Shown in pieces: positions 42,883 through 50,808 of a stretch of DNA of 64,000 nucleotides. The stretch lies in the NCBI RefSeq assembly GCF_025145845.1, contig NZ_CP102253.1:1674001-1738000 (forward strand). Direction: 5' to 3'. The DNA comes from Alistipes shahii WAL 8301 (GTDB taxonomy: Bacteria > Bacteroidota > Bacteroidia > Bacteroidales > Rikenellaceae). A program made the translations under genes and the position numbers. Below the pieces are notes generated by a model that saw only the letters and a program-made list of their open reading frames with translations, searched no databases and was not told the DNA's origin. Within the stretch, counting starts at the first letter, position 1. Each line of letters opens with the position of its first letter.

Positions 42883-43491
42883 ATGGAACTGAAAAATTAC
42901 GACAAGGAGGAACGGTTCGACCCGGCGACCGTCGAGGCGCTGAAGGGCCATTACACCGAAATACTGCGCCTGCTGGGCGAAGACCCCGCACGCGAAGGGC
43001 TGCTGAAAACCCCCGAACGCGTGGCCAAAGCCATGTCGTTTCTGACCAAAGGGTACGACGAAAATCCGCTGGAGATCATCCGCTCGGCGACCTTCCGCGA
43101 AGAATACAAACAGATGGTGCTGGTGAAGAACATCGAACTTTACTCGATGTGCGAACACCACATGCTGCCGTTCTACGGCAAGGCCCACGTGGCCTATATC
43201 CCCAACGGGCGCATTACGGGGCTTTCGAAGATCGCGCGCGTGGTGGAGTGCTTCGCCCGCCGCCTGCAGGTGCAGGAACGGCTGACGGTGCAGATCCGCG
43301 ACTGCATCCAGGAGGCGCTCAACCCGATGGGCGTGGCCGTGGTGATCGAGGCCAGCCACATGTGCATGCAGATGCGCGGCATCGAAAAACAGCAGTCGGC
43401 GACCACAACGTCGGCATTCACGGGCATCTTCCTCTCGGACCACCGCACCCGCGAGGAGTTTATGACCCTCATTTCGCACCGCTACCGGTAA
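42883..43491 (+). CDS. folE: GTP cyclohydrolase I
   Basis: 202-residue enzyme converting GTP to dihydroneopterin triphosphate for folate and pterin (and queuosine precursor) synthesis. Zinc ligands and the signature are visible: SMCEHHMLPFYGKAHVAYIP (C-x-H-H), GLSKIARVVECFARRLQVQE and EASHMCMQMRG with the third Cys. Promoter and start codon nearly touch. QueD, which uses the product, is encoded at 49346 with the same promoter layout. Confidence 0.97.
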   Translation: MELKNYDKEERFDPATVEALKGHYTEILRLLGEDPAREGLLKTPERVAKAMSFLTKGYDENPLEIIRSATFREEYKQMVLVKNIELYSMCEHHMLPFYGKAHVAYIPNGRITGLSKIARVVECFARRLQVQERLTVQIRDCIQEALNPMGVAVVIEASHMCMQMRGIEKQQSATTTSAFTGIFLSDHRTREEFMTLISHRYR

Positions 43492-43507
43492 ACCGGAAAC
43501 TGCACGG

Positions 43508-43543
43508 AAAAGTCCGCACGCCGTCGAGGGGTGCGGACTTTTT
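43508..43543 (+). terminator. Rho-independent terminator of folE
   Basis: AAAAGTCCGCAC/GTGCGGACTTTTT around an 11-nt loop, 17 nt after the folE stop. Confidence 0.85.
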
Positions 43544-43587
43544 CGTTTCCCGGCGGCTGTCTTCCGACCGACAGAACGCCTCCGTTC

Positions 43588-43617
43588 AACCGGGACTTCC
43601 TGCGGGAAGTCCCGGTT
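43588..43617 (+). terminator. second hairpin downstream of folE
   Basis: AACCGGGACTTCC/GGAAGTCCCGGTT with a 4-nt loop; a strong stem followed by T-rich sequence, 45 nt after the first terminator. Confidence 0.6.
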
Positions 43618-43737
43618 TCTATACCCCGAAAACGGTTCATTTATACACGTTTCGGGCAATGAGCCGGGAAATGTCCGCGCGGGGAACGAAATTTGGAACG
43701 ACAGGCAGGACAGCAAACAAACAAAATTTCAAACACC

Positions 43738-44379
43738 ATGAACGTCAAAAAAATCCGTTACATTGCACTCGCGCTCGTCGTAGCTGCGTTCTGCTCGTGC
43801 CAGAAAGAACCCTCGACGTCGGATCTCCACAGGGATTATCTGGTCTACACCGCCCACGATACCGGCACCGACTTCGCCGCGATCGACACCTACTACATTC
43901 CCGACAGTATCCTGATCATCGGGAACAGCGACAAAACCGAATACTGGAAAGACGCCGACGCCATGGCGATCATCGGCACGGTGGTCGGCAAACTCGACGA
44001 TGCGGGCTACACGCGCACCGAGGACAAAGACGCCGCCAGCGTGGGCATCCAGCTCAGCTACGTCCGCAAAGTGACCTACTTCGTAGGCTACGACTATCCC
44101 TACTGGTGGTGGTACTATCCCTACTACTGGGCTCCCGGCTACTGGGGCGACTGGGTGGGATGGCACTATCCTTACAGCGTTTACTACGGGTACACGGCCG
44201 GTTCGCTGCTGATGGAAATGCTGGACCTCCAGGCCGACCAGGAGAGCGGCAAGAAACTGCCTATCGTATGGGACAGCTTCATCGGCGGCCTGCTGACCTC
44301 CGACGCCGACCTCAACCAGCAGCGCACGATCGCCGCCGTCGAGCAGGCATTCGAACAGTCGCCTTACCTGGCCAAATAG
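43738..44379 (+). CDS. DUF4136-like lipoprotein
   Basis: 213 residues. A lipoprotein signal with lipobox (IALALVVAAFCSCQKE) precedes a domain with repeated Tyr/Trp-rich segments (YPYWWWYYPYYWAPGYWG) as in DUF4136 lipoproteins. It is followed 25 nt later by an outer-membrane beta-barrel gene, and the two are probably an envelope pair. Function unknown. Confidence 0.8.
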   Translation: MNVKKIRYIALALVVAAFCSCQKEPSTSDLHRDYLVYTAHDTGTDFAAIDTYYIPDSILIIGNSDKTEYWKDADAMAIIGTVVGKLDDAGYTRTEDKDAASVGIQLSYVRKVTYFVGYDYPYWWWYYPYYWAPGYWGDWVGWHYPYSVYYGYTAGSLLMEMLDLQADQESGKKLPIVWDSFIGGLLTSDADLNQQRTIAAVEQAFEQSPYLAK

Positions 44380-44404
44380 TTTAACAGCAAAAAATCGTCC
44401 GATT

Positions 44405-45031
44405 ATGAAAACATCGAAATACCTCAAAACCATCGCTTTCTGCGCCTTGATGCTCGCTGCGGCCATGCCGGGCAAAGCGCAGGTATTCCCCAACACCTAC
44501 ATCAACATCGACTGGCAGGTAGGCGTGCCTCTGGGCGCCGGTTTCGCCGACAAGGCCTCGGGCTGGGGCATGAACTTCGAAGGCGGATACTTCGTCACGC
44601 CGGCCATCACCGTCGGTCCGTTCATCTCCTACCAGACCAACCTCCAGAGCATTTCGCGCCAGACGCTCGATCTGGGCAACGGATCGGCGCTGACGACCAA
44701 CCAGAAACACGCGCTGTTCCAGCTGCCGTTCGGTGTCACGGGACGATACAACTGGCTTACCGACAGCGTATTCCAGCCATATGCGGGTCTGAAGCTGGGC
44801 GCCAACTACGCCGAAATGTCATCGTACTACTACATCATCAAGCAGTACACCGACACCTGGGGATTCTACCTCTCGCCCGAAATCGGCGTGTCGATATTCC
44901 CGAGGCCCGACTACCGGCTGGGGTTCCACGTAGCGCTCTATTACAGCTACTCGACCAACAGCGGCGACGTGCTGACTTACTCGATGGACAACATCAACAA
45001 TTTCGGCATCCGCGTCGGTATCTCCTTCTGA
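44405..45031 (+). CDS. outer-membrane beta-barrel protein
   Basis: 208 residues. A Sec signal (MKTSKYLKTIAFCALMLAAAM, cleavage after PGKAQ) is followed by alternating beta strands typical of small outer-membrane porin-like barrels (YINIDWQVGVPLGAGF, WGMNFEGGYFVTPAITVGPF, YQPYAGLKLGANYAEMS) and a terminal Phe (RVGISF). Encoded directly after the DUF4136-like lipoprotein. Confidence 0.88.
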   Translation: MKTSKYLKTIAFCALMLAAAMPGKAQVFPNTYINIDWQVGVPLGAGFADKASGWGMNFEGGYFVTPAITVGPFISYQTNLQSISRQTLDLGNGSALTTNQKHALFQLPFGVTGRYNWLTDSVFQPYAGLKLGANYAEMSSYYYIIKQYTDTWGFYLSPEIGVSIFPRPDYRLGFHVALYYSYSTNSGDVLTYSMDNINNFGIRVGISF

Positions 45032-45056
45032 CGCCCGTTGGGTGACGCCTCACCGG

Positions 45057-45086
45057 AACGCCGGACCCGTTGCAGGGTTCGGCGTT
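45057..45086 (+). terminator. Rho-independent terminator after the beta-barrel gene
   Basis: AACGCCGGACCC/GGGTTCGGCGTT, stem with one wobble, followed by TTTC. Confidence 0.75.
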
Positions 45087-45220
45087 TTCATGCGTCCGGA
45101 TTTGACGGTTCCGGTTTAAAAACCTATCTTGCAGGACCGAAAACTATTTCGCCCTGGCGGCCGCCCGCATCCCCGCCTTTTCTACATCGGCCAGAAGCGG
45201 CAGCGCCTTCCCATGACACG

Positions 45221-45256
45221 AAAGACCCGATTTCGCAGGAAATCGGGTCTTTTTTT
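45221..45256. terminator. bidirectional terminator before the aldo-keto reductase gene
   Basis: AAAGACCCGATTTC/GAAATCGGGTCTTT with a 4-nt loop and T-run; probably ends the - strand aldo-keto reductase gene. Confidence 0.85.
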
Positions 45257-45272
45257 CGGCTTCGGAAGAGGG

Positions 45273-46277
45273 TCATTCCCGCGAAAGGGCATCAATGCGC
45301 GCCAGCTCGTCGTCGGAGAAGGAGGCGTTTTCCAACGCCCGCAGGTTGTCTTCGATCTGCGCCGCGGAGCTGGCCCCGACGATTACCGACGTAACGCGTT
45401 TATCGCGCAGAAGCCATGCCAGCGCCATTTCGGCCAGCGTTTGGCCGCGCTGCCGGGCGATGTCGTTCAGGGCGCGGAGCCGTTCCAGCATCGCGTCGGT
45501 CAGCACCTCGCGCTGCAACGAACGACCCGCCGCCATGCGCGAATCCTGCGGAATGCCGTCGAGGTAACGACCCGTCAGCAGTCCCTGCGCCAGCGGCGAA
45601 AAGGCGACGAAGCCCGAACCCGACGCGGCGGAAAGCGACAGCACGCCCGAAGTTTCGGGCTGGCGGCTGAAGATATTGTACCGGTCCTGAAAAAGCAGGC
45701 ACGGAACGTCGCGTTCGGCGAGGTAGCGGAAGGCGAAACGCGCCGCTTCGAGCGGGTAGCGCGACAATCCGACGTAGAGCGCCTTGCCCCGGCGGACGAT
45801 GTCGACCAATGCCTGGAGGGTCTCCTCAAGGGGCGTCTCGGGGTCGTGGCGGTGGGAATAGAAGATGTCGACGTAATCGAGTTTCATGCGGCGCAGGCTC
45901 TGGTCGAGGCTCGCCGTGAGGTATTTGCGCGATCCCCAGTTGCCGTAGGGTCCCGGCCACATGTCGTAACCCGCTTTGGTCGCGATGAACATTTCGTCGC
46001 GGTAGGGGCGGAACGAGCGTTCCATCAGACGGCCGAAATTCTCCTCGGCCGTGCCGTACGCCGGCCCGTAGTTGTTCGCAAGGTCGAAATGGGTGATTCC
46101 GCGGTCGAAGGCGTAATGGGCCATCCGCTGCACGTTGGAGAAGGCCTGCCCGCTGCCGAAATTGTGCCACATACCCAGCGAAAAGGCCGGCAGCAGCACG
46201 CCGCTGCGCCCGGCGCGCCGGTAGATCATACCGTCGTCGTAACGGTCGGGCGAAGGTTGATAGGGTGATTCAATCAT
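45273..46277 (-). CDS. aldo/keto reductase
   Basis: 334-residue NADPH-dependent aldo-keto reductase similar to the YghZ/L-glyceraldehyde-3-phosphate reductase group. The catalytic tetrad is visible: Asp in GITHFDLANNYG (with Tyr), Lys in FIATKAGYDMWPGPYG, His in DYVDIFYSHRHDPETP. The C-terminal NADPH-binding end (SVIVGASSAAQIEDNLRAL) is present. Substrate not assigned. Confidence 0.93.
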   Translation of the reverse strand: MIESPYQPSPDRYDDGMIYRRAGRSGVLLPAFSLGMWHNFGSGQAFSNVQRMAHYAFDRGITHFDLANNYGPAYGTAEENFGRLMERSFRPYRDEMFIATKAGYDMWPGPYGNWGSRKYLTASLDQSLRRMKLDYVDIFYSHRHDPETPLEETLQALVDIVRRGKALYVGLSRYPLEAARFAFRYLAERDVPCLLFQDRYNIFSRQPETSGVLSLSAASGSGFVAFSPLAQGLLTGRYLDGIPQDSRMAAGRSLQREVLTDAMLERLRALNDIARQRGQTLAEMALAWLLRDKRVTSVIVGASSAAQIEDNLRALENASFSDDELARIDALSRE

Positions 46278-46302
46278 GGCTGTAAACAGTTATTCCCGAA
46301 AG

Positions 46303-46322
46303 CCTCCCTTTTCAAAGGGAGG
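46303..46322. terminator. hairpin between polA and the aldo-keto reductase gene
   Basis: CCTCCCTT/AAGGGAGG around TTCA; weak U-run, possible end of polA transcription or start region of the next gene. Confidence 0.45.
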
Positions 46323-46379
46323 TTCAGAGGTTTTGTCGAAATGGAGGCGCAAGGCGCATCGGTTGTGACTTTTCCACAA

Positions 46380-49256
46380 TCAATGCGCTTCCAGCCAGTT
46401 GCCGCCCACGCCGGCGTCGGCGATCAGCCGGACCTTGAGCTGCGCGGCGGACTCCATGCACTCGGTGACGATCGCCGTGACACGCTCCTGCTCCGAGCGG
46501 AGCATGTCGACCACCAGTTCGTCGTGCACTTGCAGGATCACCCGCGAGCGGATGCCTTCGGCGGCGAAACGCCGGTGAACGTTGATCATGGCGATCTTCA
46601 TAATGTCGGCCGCAGAACCCTGAATCGGGGCGTTCACGGCGTTGCGCTCGGCAAGGCCGCGGGCGATGGCGTTGTGCGACGCGATGTCGTTGAGGTAGCG
46701 GCGGCGGCCGAAAATCGTCGAGACGAAACCCTCCTCCTTGGCCTTCTCGACCACGTTGTCCATATACTTCTTGACCCCGGGGTAGGAGGCGAAATAGCCG
46801 TCGATGATCTCCTTGGCCTCCTTGCGCGGAATTTCGAGCCGCTGGCTCAGCCCGAAGGCCGAAATGCCGTAGATGATGCCGAAATTGGCCGTCTTGGCCC
46901 GGCGGCGTTCTTCGGAAGTCACCTCGTCGAGCGTTTTGTTGAAGAGCTTGGCGGCCGTGGCGGCATGGATATCCTCGCCGTGCTCGAAGGCCGCGATCAA
47001 CGACTCGTCGCCCGAAAGGTGGGCCATCAGCCGCAGTTCGACCTGGCTGTAATCGGCCGAAAGCAGCAGGTGATCGTCGTCCGAGGGGATGAACGCCTTG
47101 CGGATGCGGCGGCCCATGTCGTCGCGGACGGGGATGTTCTGCAAATTGGGATTCGTCGACGAAAGGCGTCCCGTGGCCGTCACGGCCTGGTTGAACGAGG
47201 TGTGGATGCGCCCCGTCGAGCGGTTGACCAGCTGGGGCAGCGCCTCGACATAGGTCGAAAGCAGTTTCTTCACGCCCCGGTATTCGAGGATCAGATCGAC
47301 GATCCGGTGTTTGCGGGCGAACAACTGGAGGTAGTCCTCGTCGGTGCAGAACTGCTTGGTCTTGGTCATCTTGGGCTTCTCGGCAATGCGCATTTTCCCG
47401 AAAAGCACCTCGCCCAGCTGGCGCGCCGAGTTGATGTTCAGGTTCGGTTCGCCCGCCTCGGTGCGGATCGCCGCCTCCAGTTCCGCGAGTTTGCGGTTCA
47501 ACTCGACGGCATAGACCGCCAGCGCTTCGGAGTCGATCCTCATGCCCGCCATCTCGATGTCGGCCAGCACGGCGATCATCGGCTCCTCGATCTCGAAATA
47601 GAGGTGCTGGAGGCCGATCTGCTCGATCATGGGGTAGAGCGCCTGCTTGAGTTGCAGCGTCACATCGGCATCCTCGGCAGCGTACTCCTTGACGCGTTCG
47701 ACGTTCACAAGGTCCATCGTCAGCTGCTTCGAGCCTTTGCCGATGAGCGTTTCGATCTCGATGGGCTTGTAATTGAGGTATTTCTCCGCAAGGGCGTTCA
47801 TGTTGTGGCGCGACTCGGGATCGAGCAGGTAGTGGAGGATCATCGTGTCGTACATGCGGCCCCGGATCGTGATGCCCAGCCGGCGCAGCACCATCAGGTC
47901 GAACTTGATGTTCTGCCCGATCTTGGCGATCTTCTCATCCTCGAACAGCGGCCGCACGATCTCCGCATACTCGGGCGTATCCTTCTCCAGGAAAGGCACG
48001 TACCACGCTTTGAACGGTTCCACGGCGAGCGACAGCCCGACGATGCGGTCGTTGAAGATGTCGAAACCCGTGGTCTCGGTGTCGAAACAGAATTCGGGGT
48101 ATCTGCCGACCGCGGCGACCACCTCGCGCAGCTGCGCGGCAGTTTCCACAAGCGTGTACTCGTGGGGCGTCGTCTGGGCCGTCCGGAACTGTATCGCCTC
48201 GGCTTCGGCCTGAAGTTCGGCCACAGGAACCTCCTGCGCCGCAGGAAGCGGCACGACGGGGTCGCCGAACAGATTGCCCTGTCCCGCCAGCGCGGCCTTC
48301 TTCGCCGCGGCCGACTTGGCGCGGGCCATCTCCGCCAGCTGGGTCTGCGCCTCCTGACGCGGACCTTCGGGAAGCGGCTCGGCGGGTGCGAGGTTCGTCA
48401 GATCGTTCATAAAAGCCTTGAAATCCAATTCGGCGAAGATCCCGCGCAGCTGGTCGATATGCGGGTCGCAAACCGTGAGGTCCTCCTCGCGGAAAGGGAT
48501 CGGCACGTCGAGGCAGATGGTCGTCAGGCGCTTGGCCAGCCGCAGGTTGTCGGCCCACCCGGCGATCTTCTCGCCCTGCTTTCCGGGAATTTTGCCGACA
48601 TTCTCCAGAATGTTTTCCACCGTTCCCCACTCCCGGACCAGTTTGCAGGCGATCTTCTCGCCGATGCCCGGGACGCCGGGAATATTGTCCGAGGCATCGC
48701 CCCACAGCGCAAGGATGTCGCGCACCAGCTGCGGGTCGTCGATGCCGTACTTCTCGCGGATGGCCTCGCGGTCGACGATCTCGATGCTGCCCTCGGCGCC
48801 CCGCTGTTTGTAGATGCGGCAGTTGTCGCGCACCAGCTGGCCGTAATCCTTGTCGGGCGTCACCATATAGACGTCGTAACCGGCTTCGACACCCTTCTGC
48901 GAGAGGGTTCCGATCACGTCGTCGGCCTCGTAACCCGCCACTTCGAGAATCGGAATGCACATCGCGTCGAGCACCCGTTTCACGTAGGGTATCGAAAGCA
49001 GGATGTCCTCGGGGGTTTCGGAACGGTTGGCCTTGTATTCCGGAAAGATGTCGCGGCGGAAGCTGCCGCCCTTGGGATCGAACGCCACGCCCAACAGATC
49101 GGGCCTTTCGCGTTTCTGGATGTCGCGCAGGAACTTCACGAAGCCGAACACCACGGAGGTGTTCATCCCCTCGCGGTTACGCATCGGACGGCCCAAAAAG
49201 GCATAGTAATACTTGAAAATCAACGCATAGGCGTCGACCAGAAAGAGTTTTTTCAT
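46380..49256 (-). CDS. polA: DNA polymerase I
   Basis: 958-residue Pol I. The 5'-3' exonuclease domain is at the N-terminus (LLGVAFDPKGGSFRRDIFPEY and GYEADDVIGTLS), the 3'-5' exonuclease domain is marked by FCFDTETTGFDIFNDRIVGL (catalytic DxE), and the polymerase domain has motif A DYSQVELRLMAHLSGD, motif B RRRAKTANFGIIYGISAFGL and motif C VHDELV. Length is typical of Bacteroidota PolA. It is encoded on the lagging side of the candidate origin (transcription runs away from the origin). Confidence 0.97.
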   Translation of the reverse strand: MKKLFLVDAYALIFKYYYAFLGRPMRNREGMNTSVVFGFVKFLRDIQKRERPDLLGVAFDPKGGSFRRDIFPEYKANRSETPEDILLSIPYVKRVLDAMCIPILEVAGYEADDVIGTLSQKGVEAGYDVYMVTPDKDYGQLVRDNCRIYKQRGAEGSIEIVDREAIREKYGIDDPQLVRDILALWGDASDNIPGVPGIGEKIACKLVREWGTVENILENVGKIPGKQGEKIAGWADNLRLAKRLTTICLDVPIPFREEDLTVCDPHIDQLRGIFAELDFKAFMNDLTNLAPAEPLPEGPRQEAQTQLAEMARAKSAAAKKAALAGQGNLFGDPVVPLPAAQEVPVAELQAEAEAIQFRTAQTTPHEYTLVETAAQLREVVAAVGRYPEFCFDTETTGFDIFNDRIVGLSLAVEPFKAWYVPFLEKDTPEYAEIVRPLFEDEKIAKIGQNIKFDLMVLRRLGITIRGRMYDTMILHYLLDPESRHNMNALAEKYLNYKPIEIETLIGKGSKQLTMDLVNVERVKEYAAEDADVTLQLKQALYPMIEQIGLQHLYFEIEEPMIAVLADIEMAGMRIDSEALAVYAVELNRKLAELEAAIRTEAGEPNLNINSARQLGEVLFGKMRIAEKPKMTKTKQFCTDEDYLQLFARKHRIVDLILEYRGVKKLLSTYVEALPQLVNRSTGRIHTSFNQAVTATGRLSSTNPNLQNIPVRDDMGRRIRKAFIPSDDDHLLLSADYSQVELRLMAHLSGDESLIAAFEHGEDIHAATAAKLFNKTLDEVTSEERRRAKTANFGIIYGISAFGLSQRLEIPRKEAKEIIDGYFASYPGVKKYMDNVVEKAKEEGFVSTIFGRRRYLNDIASHNAIARGLAERNAVNAPIQGSAADIMKIAMINVHRRFAAEGIRSRVILQVHDELVVDMLRSEQERVTAIVTECMESAAQLKVRLIADAGVGGNWLEAH

Positions 49257-49345
49257 ATCAGATAAGTTGCGTCAATTAGAGTCACCTTTTCCCCGCTGCG
49301 GCCATTTTCACAAACCCGCCGCATCCGGAATCCCTGCCTGTCTTC

Positions 49346-49798
49346 TTACATATTGTCCTCGGCGAACCACTCGGCGAACGATGTCGCCGTCTCGTGCAGA
49401 CGCAGCGAGTGGAGCGCGACGCCTTCGGGAAGGCGCGCGGCGATGCGGGCGGCGAAATCGCCGAGCATGTTCTCGCACGTCGGCTGGTAGCCCACCGTAA
49501 CCACATTGCCGAAGCGTTCGGCGAGCACGCGGAAAAATTCCTCCCCGGATTCCGAGGCGCGCAGCACCAGCGCATGGTCGAAACGCGAGACGATCTCCTC
49601 GCTGACGATCCGTTTCAGTACGCCGAAATCCAGCACCATGCCGCATTTCGGGTTGGACGCATCTTCGGCCGGAGTACCCTTAACCGTTACAAACAGACGG
49701 TAGGAGTGCCCGTGAATCTCGCGGCACGGACCGTCGTATCCGTCGAGCGCATGAGCCGCCTCGAACGAAAATTCTTTAGTCAATCTGATAACTGCCAT
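49346..49798 (-). CDS. queD: 6-carboxytetrahydropterin synthase (QueD/PTPS family)
   Basis: 150-residue T-fold enzyme converting dihydroneopterin triphosphate (made by FolE) to 6-carboxytetrahydropterin on the path to queuosine. Zinc-binding His: FSFEAAHALDGYD and EIHGHSYRLFV; the catalytic Cys-type segment NPKCGMVLDFGVLK and the C-terminal ETATSFAEWF are present. It is divergent from an AraC-type regulator and has a promoter nearly touching its start. Confidence 0.93.
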   Translation of the reverse strand: MAVIRLTKEFSFEAAHALDGYDGPCREIHGHSYRLFVTVKGTPAEDASNPKCGMVLDFGVLKRIVSEEIVSRFDHALVLRASESGEEFFRVLAERFGNVVTVGYQPTCENMLGDFAARIAARLPEGVALHSLRLHETATSFAEWFAEDNM

Positions 49799-49802
49799 AT
49801 TG

Positions 49803-49810
49803 CAAAGATA
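49803..49810 (-). promoter_or_regulatory. -7 promoter box of queD
   Basis: TATCTTTG on the - strand with only 4 nt between the box and the ATG at 49798; a leaderless transcript is expected. Confidence 0.7.
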
Positions 49811-49862
49811 ATGTAAAGCGCAAAATATTCACCCCGATCGGACGTTTCTCTTTAAAATTAGT

Positions 49863-49870
49863 TATATTTG
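49863..49870 (+). promoter_or_regulatory. -7 promoter box of the second AraC regulator
   Basis: TATATTTG with 7 nt before the ATG at 49878, so the transcript would have almost no leader. Divergent from queD. Confidence 0.65.
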
Positions 49871-49877
49871 CCCGACT

Positions 49878-50756
49878 ATGAAGCAGATTCTCGCCGATAT
49901 TACTCCTGTGGGCAGCAACAATTTATTCGTGACCCACTACTGGCCCGACAAGCAGACCGATCCTCCGCTCCATTACCACGAAGATTACATGCTCTGCCTG
50001 ACGCTCCACGTGCGCGGCCAGCGCATCATGGACGACGCGGTCGAAGATTTCACCGAAAAGGACCTCGTGCTCATCAATCCCGGAACCCCGCACCGTTTCA
50101 AGCGCGACGCGGCGTATGCCGACGCCAAGTGCGAAACCGCCACGGTCATGTTCAGCCGCGAGATGCCCGACTGGAAGTTCCTCTCGCTCGAACACATGCG
50201 TCCCATCCGCGAAATGCTGCTCCGCCCTGCGGCCGGACTGCGATTCGCCCCGAAAACGATCGACACCGTGCTCGAACGGATGATATCGCTGCCCAAACTC
50301 GACGGCTTCGAAGCCGTCTCGCTCTTTTTCAGCATCCTCAACGACCTTGCCACAGCGCCGCCCGACGAGGTGCAGCAGATCGGTTCGCGTCACGACGGTT
50401 CCTACCAGGACGACCGGGTGCGCCGAATCGTCCGGTTCGTGGAGGAGAACTATTCCCGCAAACTCTCGCTGGAGGAGATCGGCCGTTCGGTGGACATGTC
50501 CCCGTCGTCGGTGTGCCGCTACTTCAAACGCCGCACGCACCAGAACCTGTGGGAATACATCAACAGCTTCCGCATCAACCGGGCCGCGCAGCTCACCGTC
50601 GAGACGCAGCTCCCCATTTCGGAAATAGGCCCCCGCTGCGGATTCACCAACGTCTCGAATTTCAACCATCTGTTCCGCGCCCACCTCGGAACCACGCCCA
50701 GCGACTACCGCAGCCGGTTCAAAACCTCGCCGCTCACGCCGGATACGACGAACTGA
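49878..50756 (+). CDS. AraC family transcriptional regulator
   Basis: 292 residues. An N-terminal cupin-like sensor region (DPPLHYHEDYMLCLTLHVRG with metal-type His) is followed by the AraC DNA-binding domain with two helix-turn-helix motifs (LEEIGRSVDMSPSSVCRYFK and ISEIGPRCGFTNVSNFNHLF, then LGTTPSDYR). It is divergent from queD, but regulation of queD is only a guess. Ended by a strong terminator. Confidence 0.9.
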   Translation: MKQILADITPVGSNNLFVTHYWPDKQTDPPLHYHEDYMLCLTLHVRGQRIMDDAVEDFTEKDLVLINPGTPHRFKRDAAYADAKCETATVMFSREMPDWKFLSLEHMRPIREMLLRPAAGLRFAPKTIDTVLERMISLPKLDGFEAVSLFFSILNDLATAPPDEVQQIGSRHDGSYQDDRVRRIVRFVEENYSRKLSLEEIGRSVDMSPSSVCRYFKRRTHQNLWEYINSFRINRAAQLTVETQLPISEIGPRCGFTNVSNFNHLFRAHLGTTPSDYRSRFKTSPLTPDTTN

Positions 50757-50793
50757 AAAGAGGCGCCCCCTTCATCCGGAGACGCCTCTTTTT
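50756..50793. terminator. bidirectional terminator between araC and sppA
   Basis: AAAAGAGGCG/CGCCTCTTTT around a 17-nt loop, beginning at the regulator's stop; serves both convergent genes. Confidence 0.8.
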
Positions 50794-50808
50794 CACGATA
50801 CGTGCGGA

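Noticed and set aside
43181..43200. Third CCACGTGG-like site in folE as a parS
   Set aside because: Only the 8-bp core matches; the flanks differ from the 16-mer.
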